From assembly GCA_027563935.2 (NCBI GenBank), contig CM050449.1, positions 9,762,001 through 9,826,000 of the forward strand: DNA of 64,000 nt, read 5' to 3'. Below, piece by piece: positions 57,701-64,000 of this stretch (positions are counted from its first letter, which is position 1; the number at the start of each line of letters is the position of its first letter). Origin of the DNA: Costus lasius (lineage: Eukaryota; Streptophyta; Magnoliopsida; Zingiberales; Costaceae). The notes under the pieces were generated by a model. That model was given only the letters and a program-made list of their open reading frames with translations. It was not told the origin of the DNA and did no database searches. Position numbers and translations under genes: made by a program.

Positions 57701-59008
57701 CGACGCGAGGCGCCGACAAGACTCGCGGTGCGGCGGACAGATCGGGGCGTTGGACGTGGAAGCATGGACGAGGTTCCTGCGGAGGCGTGGACGCGAGCCT
57801 CGCAAGCTTCGGATGCAGAGCGGCATCAGTGGGCTCAACGCAGGGGCGTGGTCCACGAACGAGCAAAGCGGAGCAGAAGACGGCTTCAGGTGTTCGCAGG
57901 CGAGAGTCGGCGGACGCAGTTGTCGATCTCGTCCTCTCCAGCGAAAGAAGTGGACGCGGAGTCACGCGAGGAAGACGGACGAGATGAAGAGCGGCGCCTT
58001 GCTGCTTTAAAAGGAGGCAGAGGGCGACATCAAGAAGGGAGGAGGGCACGACGGAGAGTGACTCCACCAGGTGAGTGGGTACGCCCCACCGGCGGCGGCG
58101 AGGCGCGCCGTCGCCCCGTCCAAACCCACAGACGGAACAAGGATAGTCTGTGAGCTTGAGAGAGAGCCGGCGACGACGAGCGTCGAGGCGAGAGAAAGGT
58201 GAGTGAGAGATTGTAACCGGCAGTGCCGGCTAGGGGGGGAGAGGGGCACCGGCGACGGTGGTCGTCGGCGTTGAGAAAGAAGGCTTGTAAGTATTCTTCA
58301 AGGAATAAACGAAGCTTCCTCCACTCAGATATCCTCTTTCCCTGTTTGTGGTTCCGGTGCTTTGTTATCTCCGGCGACGGACGGACGAATGCAGGCGGCG
58401 TGTGTCCGTTCGCAGCGAAGACGAGAGGAAGATGACGACGCGGGTTTCGAAACGAGGAGTCAACAGTCAACGGTGAAATTGGATTTCGATTTCGAAATCG
58501 AAATCGGAAACGCTGACGCAAGCAAAACGTCAGCCATGAGAACGATTTCGCGGCCAAGAATTAATCGTCGGCTGACGTCAGCGTGACGTCAGCACGAACG
58601 ATTCGGCGGCCGAGTTGGAACAGTAAAATCGATTGATTTTCGGTGTGATTTTGACTCTCGGGTCAAAATCAATTTAAGGTATTTTGATTTTTCGGATTTC
58701 TCGAATTAGGGTTAGGGTTTTCTAATCCTTTTTGTGAGAATTGTAATTTGGGGGCTAAAAAGTGAGCGGGAACTAGGGTTTTGAATTTGGAGACAAAATT
58801 CGGTCCGAAAACCCTAGCGCGATCACGTTCCAGTGTTCCGCCGGACGGCTCTGAGACAACGGATAAGCGCTGTTTTTAGGCCGTTCTGACCGGGGCGTGA
58901 CAATAATGGTAGTAGAGAATGTGAGAGTCTACCACACATATTTCTTGTAATTAAATAAAATTTAAAATTTTTATTTTTAAATAATTAATTTTGTAAATAT
59001 ATTAACTA

Positions 59009-59045
<37 letters not shown>

Positions 59046-59207
59046 ATAAATACTTGATATATATAATAGTACAACAACAAGGATCTAACCTTCGCACACG
59101 CACTTCTCACTCCACCCACACACATTTCGTATGTACAGAAAAAAAATGCTCGCAACAGGGGTCGAATCTCCGCACACACATGTCAATCAAATATATATTA
59201 GTTTATG

Positions 59208-59292
<85 letters not shown>

Positions 59293-62200
59293 CATATAAT
59301 AGTGCAGGAACAGAGATGAACCTCCTGCTCACACACTTCTGACTCTACCCACACATATTTCTGAGTACATAAAAAATGCTAGCAATAGGTAAAAATGATA
59401 ACAATGATAGTAGAACACGTTAGAGTCTACGACACTTTTCTTATAATTAAATAAAAATTTTACATTTTTTTAAATAATTAATTTTGCAAAAAAATTAATT
59501 AATATATTTAATTAAATATATTAATATATATTATTAATATAAACTAATTTGTATTTGATACATATAATATCGAGCTTCTCACTTTAATCTAGATGCATAT
59601 TTTCTTCTGAGAGTGGTAAAAATGATAACAACGATAGTGCTCCATAAGCATCTACCACACATATTAATAAAATTTTAAATTTTTATTGCTAAAATAAAAT
59701 AATTAGTTTTGTAAAATATATTTAATTAAATATATATACATATTATTAATCAATAAGTATAAATTAATATACATTTGATATATATAATTGTGCGACAACA
59801 GGGATCAAACCTCTGCAAACAGGGATCATAATTTCATATGTATTTTGATGGAAATTATCATCGAAGGAATATCATATTATAGTGTTTCATCCTTGTAGCA
59901 TATATAGTTCATGTATATCACTAGTTGAAAATTTTAACTCAAAACCTCTTGGAAAGGACCAATCTGGAATGAAACTACACAGTATATAGAGAGGACACTT
60001 AAAATATGCATTATAAAAACTTCATTCATCAGCATCTTCAACATCATATTTGTATTTGGAGTTTCAGCAGTACAAATAATACATGCGTATTCCAAGAATT
60101 AAGGAGATAGCTAATACTAGTTATCACTTTGAAGCAGAACATCCTTGTTTTCAGTTTGAATTTGTACAAAAAACATAAAAGACACAATTAACATTACTAA
60201 ATTTCTGATGAATTAGAAGTTTTGTTTCTAATAAACTTCGTAAATTTCTCCTTGAAGTTATGTAAAACTATGACTCTTTGGACTCCTGATAATCTTTGTC
60301 ACATGCTAATATTTTATATAAGATTTTAACATTGACCTATGTGCTCATGTTATTTGGATGAATTTCATATAAATCAACACTCAGTCAATAGTCTCTGACT
60401 GTCACTCAACACTATGAATTGATTTGTCTTCTTGTCTTCTCATTGGTTATTGTTGTTTCCTAGAATGATAGAAGATGCAGAGGAGAAAGGCCTGATAACA
60501 CCTGGTGTTACAACGCTAGTGGGGCCCACAAGTGGAAATCTTGGGATTGGTTTGGCATATATAGGTCTGAGGAAAGGTTACAAATTCATTGCAGTTGTGC
60601 CAGCTCAGTACTCACTAGACAAACAGATGCTATTGAGACATTTAGGCGCCGAAGTGTCACTAACTGGTAATTAACTTTCATCTTCAATGAACCTTGTGAA
60701 TAGGAAATGAAATCATACAATAGAAAATATAAGGCATGTGGTGAGGTTAGTTGCATGTATTAATTGAAAATTATAATATCTCAGGCCACTATATCATTTT
60801 GCTGGTTTCCATATGCAGATTATACTGGTTGATACACTCTAGAACTCAAGAATTAGGCATTATGTAGACACAAATAACCTATCATTACCTGCAACACCTC
60901 ACTTCCACTCATGTGTACTATGTGATCTATGGTCAAGTTGAATAGGTTGGTAATTTTGTGGACAAGGACCCAATAACTTTAATTTAGAAGACATCAATGT
61001 GTGTGTTAATGAAATACAATCAAGCTCTTTTGCACTGCAATTTAAAGATGAGAGATAGATATTGATAAGATTATTACAGCAAGAGAATTGGGCAAAATGA
61101 CTTTCATAGACTGGTGGAGACATATCTGAAAGTATTCCATTGCAGACTATCACTTGCAATTTATTTCTTTTGAATTTATGAATTTATGTACGGAACAGTT
61201 TTTTTTAATTTTTTTTCTTTTTCTTTTATACTTAAATAATTCCATGCTTTTGCAGATCCTACACTGGGCTTTCAAGGAATATTTGACAGGATAGAGCAAC
61301 TGAAGGGGAAAATACCAAATGTATATGTTCTTGATCAGTTCAACAATGCTGCAAATCCTGAAGCTCACTTCGGGGGCACTGGTATATATTTCTCAACTGT
61401 AGTTTCCTCCACTAATTTAACTTGTATAAGACTCACTCATAACCAGGAACTTAGGTACTAGCCTATACGGCTAATGCATACCTATCCAATGTGGTATTGC
61501 TACTTTTATCATGTCATACCAGACCAATATTACTATATTTTTATTATATACTATATACACATACACATATATGACTACAGACTGATATGTTTAGTACTGG
61601 TTTGCATTGATCTAACCCAAGACCAGGACAGTGGTTCAGACTAGTATTCACTACCTTGCTTGTAATACTAAGTTTTTTGAAGAACTCAAAATGTACCTTT
61701 TGATTTCTATCATATCTATATATTTCTCAACTGTAGTTTGCCTTAGGTCTTTGGTTTGAAATTGAGTGTATGATTGTATTGGTGCACCCATTACATAACT
61801 CTTTAGGCTTAATATTTTTATGCCTCTTGGTGGTATCCTGGACCATCTATGTGTCTAAAGAGTATTTATAAAGACACTCATAGGGATGATAATTTAATTG
61901 ACTTAGTCGAGTACTAAATTGAATATGTACGAGATAGGGAGATAGGTTTATATGTCCGAGTACTTGATATCTAATACTCGACTTAAAAATCAATAAAAAT
62001 ATAAAATAATAATAATATAATTATTATATAAATATATTATTATTTATAAAATTATATTTTTATAGAATAATTTTAAATAAAAAATATAATTTTTTATTTA
62101 ATCGAGTACTCTGGGTACTAATTTAAATATCCTATGTCGGGTTTGGGTATTGGGTTTTTCTAATTGTGTCGGGTTCAAGAATAAGTAAAAAAGCTAGGTA

Positions 62201-64000
62201 ACTTGTCATGGATATTTTTTATTTAATCGAGTACTCCGGGTACTAATTTAAATATCCTATGTCGGGTTTGGGTATTGGGTTTTTATAATTGTGTTGGGTT
62301 CAAGAATAAGTAAAAAAGCTAGGTACCTTGTCATGACGATTCCATTATCCTCCGTCTTCGCTACCAGCATGTAGCATATATAGAAGAGACAATTCCTAAT
62401 GAATATAATAGTTGAGGGTTCAACTAGTAAATACTTTAGTTCTTGATAGTAAGGTCTTGGGGTTGAACCCTGGCCTCATTATTTAACTTGCCTGTAACAA
62501 CAGTAATAGTAACTAGGATTTTGCTATTGAATGTAATAGTGACTAGGATCCCACTCCATTGGCTGTATAATCTGTCAATTACCCTTTATTTATCATTCAT
62601 CATCAACCATGTGCAAACTCTCTAAGCCTCTAGAACAGTTTCTTTGGCTCATATTCTTTCAACAAGTTATTGTGATGGGGTAGCTTTCAACAAGTTATTG
62701 GCTTCTGAACAGGTAGCGGACCTGAACAGTAGGTGAAAAAGAGAAGATTGGGATTTTGAGTGAACCACGGATGGAGGGAAAAATTCAGAATTTTCATTTA
62801 AGTTACCTATTTATCTCACTTAAAATGAGAAAATGGTTGTCAAATATCTCTTTTAATTAGGTTGGAATATTTAAAATAAGTTTCTTCAAACCTGTTCGTC
62901 TGCATCGACCAATTTTAGAAACTGACTCAATTTTTATGCTTACCAATTCTTTTAAGATAATTGAGCTGTTTGGTCCCTCTTTAAAAAAAAAATAATCGAA
63001 CCTATCGGCCTGTCTATGCCTGATCACATTGTCAGCTAGTCATGGTGTGGGAAATTCAGGAACATTTAGAATATGGGATACGATACTACTGATATAAACT
63101 TTTCCTTCAACGTTGTATAATGTTCTTATGTCGAACCTTGACATTTCTAGAGTTGAGTACTCTTGTAAGACAAAATAACCAGATATATAAGCATATCTAC
63201 TCCACAGTAAACGTAAACATCGATAGTTGAGAACAGACCACAAGAGCATGGACGTGAAGAGGTGTCATTGCCATGTTCTTGTCCTTACGGCCTGGTAGAA
63301 AAAGGTTATGGATAGTGGTAGTGTTTGGAGAAGCAAGCATGGGTCCATGGCCTCTGTATAGGTTGTACTTAATAATGCCAAAGCGGAGTCTATGGGTTGT
63401 GTGTTGTAGCCTCTTGCGGTTAGATGAAGTGAGTGCATGCAGACAGTCCTTGCAGCAATGGAGTTGCTACTTGTCATGTTAGCAACTGCTACTGTACTCT
63501 CAGATCATTATGGTGCTGATATCGCCAGATTACTACTGGGAAAACTGACCACTAAATATTATGGTGCTTTTGTGCTATTCGACACCTCTAGTACCATAGG
63601 CACTACACAGCAACTGCAGTGGTTGGAGGGGAAAGAATTTTAAGGGATATGATTAGGTTTAGACCCGCTTTGGTGCCATAGTAGAGGCAAGAGAGAGAAT
63701 GTAAATGTTGACTTATAATCTCTTAATATGTATAGGGGGATAAAAGGATACATCAATGAAAGCAAGAGGGTGGTATCATATAACAATTATTTCCAAAACT
63801 AGCGGTAATGTAAATCTTTGTTTGATTTATCATAAATAGTTATACCCAATTTATTGTTATTTGGCATGAGGCATTCTTTACCATTTCATATTTAAGAATC
63901 TCTGATTCAACTCCAGGGCCTGAAATATGGAAAGATACAGCAGGCAAGATAGACATTTTTGTATCTGGACCTGGCTCAGGAGGTACCATTTCTGGTGTTG
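54718..64000 (+). CDS. Cysteine synthase / beta-cyanoalanine synthase-like PLP enzyme (partial, 3' end outside window)
   Basis: Beta-substituted alanine synthase family; such enzymes make cysteine from O-acetylserine and sulfide, or cyanoalanine from cysteine and cyanide. Exons seen: 54718-54900, 55554-55681, 60464-60666, 61256-61381, 63917-beyond 64000, all joining in frame. Motifs: [11 protein letters not shown] (family IGNTPLV), [10 protein letters not shown] with the PLP-binding lysine at residue 98, [10 protein letters not shown], substrate loop [11 protein letters not shown] (125-135), [23 protein letters not shown], and the phosphate-binding SGPGSGGT. The family core is present but many usually conserved residues differ: the residue after TSGN is Leu, where O-acetylserine(thiol)lyases have Thr and cyanoalanine synthases usually Met; MPASMSLERR-type sequence is [10 protein letters not shown]; the Met-Glu-Pro before SSVKDR is changed. 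The 61-residue first exon shows no clear transit peptide. Activity and substrate are uncertain. Introns 2 and 4 are long and repeat-filled. Confidence 0.85.
56373..56613. repeat. 67-bp tandem array in intron 2
   Basis: About three and a half copies of a 67-bp unit that is itself built from a 19-bp subunit (CAACTCTTTCCTGCTATGA and CAGCTCTTTCCTGCTATGA) plus CTCAATGACAACTACACC. Copies are nearly identical except the last subunit. Confidence 0.9.
57437..58902 (+). mobile_element. Solo LTR of the gag-only retrotransposon group
   Basis: 1466 bp starting TGTCAGGCCC and ending GGGGCGTGACA, flanked by perfect ATAAT duplications (57432-57436 and 58903-58907). It shows TTTAAAAGG (about 58006) as a TATA-like box, AATAAA (58305-58310), clustered TGACG/TGACGTCA (58513-58592) and telobox-type motifs (58705-58820). 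It sits in intron 2 of the cysteine-synthase-like gene in the same sense, leaving one LTR after recombination. Confidence 0.92.
58908..59840. repeat. Diverged direct repeats of about 230-480 bp in intron 2
   Basis: Three units begin with a variant of GGTAAAAATGATAACAATGATAG followed by GAGTCTACCACAC, near 57419 (interrupted by the solo LTR and resumed at 58908), 59389 and 59615. Each continues with AT-rich sequence and a variant of GTGCRACAACAGGGATCAAACC. TA microsatellites separate them. Confidence 0.65.
59213..59289. repeat. TA dinucleotide microsatellite
   Basis: About 38 uninterrupted TA units. A shorter (TA)n of about 12 units lies at 59017-59040. Length is likely variable between individuals. 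Confidence 0.95.
62091..62340. repeat. 125-bp tandem duplication in intron 4
   Basis: Two adjacent copies starting at 62091 and 62216 (TTTTTATTTAATCGAGTACT, GTCGGGTTTGGGTATTGGG, AAGAATAAGTAAAAAAGCTA). They differ by only a few substitutions. Confidence 0.9.

Noticed and set aside
59131..59319. Frame with a long Tyr-Ile repeat
   Set aside because: It is a translation of the TA microsatellite.
1..64000. CRISPR arrays, bacterial operons or ribosome-binding sites
   Set aside because: The window is plant nuclear DNA with spliced genes; the tandem repeats lack unique spacers of constant length.

Overview
This window looks like nuclear DNA of a flowering plant. It carries intron-split genes for plant-specific or plant-typical families (NPR1, IQD, class-A HSF, P4 flippase, ZIP transporter, cysteine-synthase-like) separated by LTR retrotransposons and MITEs. 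Gene style and codon use suggest a monocot; Zingiberales or a similar order is a guess, not something the sequence proves.

Layout. 1-3846: a gag-only LTR retrotransposon (5' LTR cut by the window edge) inserted into a decayed Ty3/gypsy pol remnant (3847-4250). 8244-9707 (-): a complete three-exon ZIP metal transporter with a zinc-deficiency-type motif (ATGTCGACAC) upstream. 12510-17218 (-): a complete ten-exon P4-ATPase phospholipid flippase. 19699-23818 (-): a second, very young gag-only LTR element with an intact gag and a perfect CTTAC target duplication. 26983-34640 (+): a four-exon NPR1 gene; its 4.9-kb first intron holds a decayed LINE reverse transcriptase and a GC-rich TIR element with an 8-bp target duplication. 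35971-37189 (-): an HSF gene with a one-base deletion in the DNA-binding domain and an in-frame TAG. A putative solo LTR (37210-38984) lies 20 bp upstream of its ATG. 39300-43000: foldback and MITE elements. 45480-47268 (+): a five-exon IQD calmodulin-binding protein. 48467-53495: a solo LTR with a third non-autonomous LTR element (48692-52170) nested inside. 54718-64000 (+): the first five exons of a divergent cysteine synthase/cyanoalanine synthase-like gene, running off the window; its second intron holds a fourth LTR of the same group (solo, 57437-58902).

The most interesting signal is the LTR family. Four insertions share termini (TGTYA...TGACA in sense orientation), LTRs of about 1.25-1.47 kb, little or no protein-coding content (gag only, or none), clustered TGACG/TGACGTCA motifs and clustered telobox-like motifs (AAACCCTAA) in a long U5/leader. 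LTR pairs differ by only about 0.5-1% by eye, so the family moved recently although it encodes no polymerase here. It fits the known TR-GAG/TRIM-like class.

The host genes do not form a functional cluster. NPR1 (salicylic acid immunity), IQD (Ca2+/calmodulin), flippase, ZIP and cysteine-synthase-like genes appear to be independent neighbours, as is normal in plants. Exon boundaries were read by eye from GT/AG sites and protein-family continuity.
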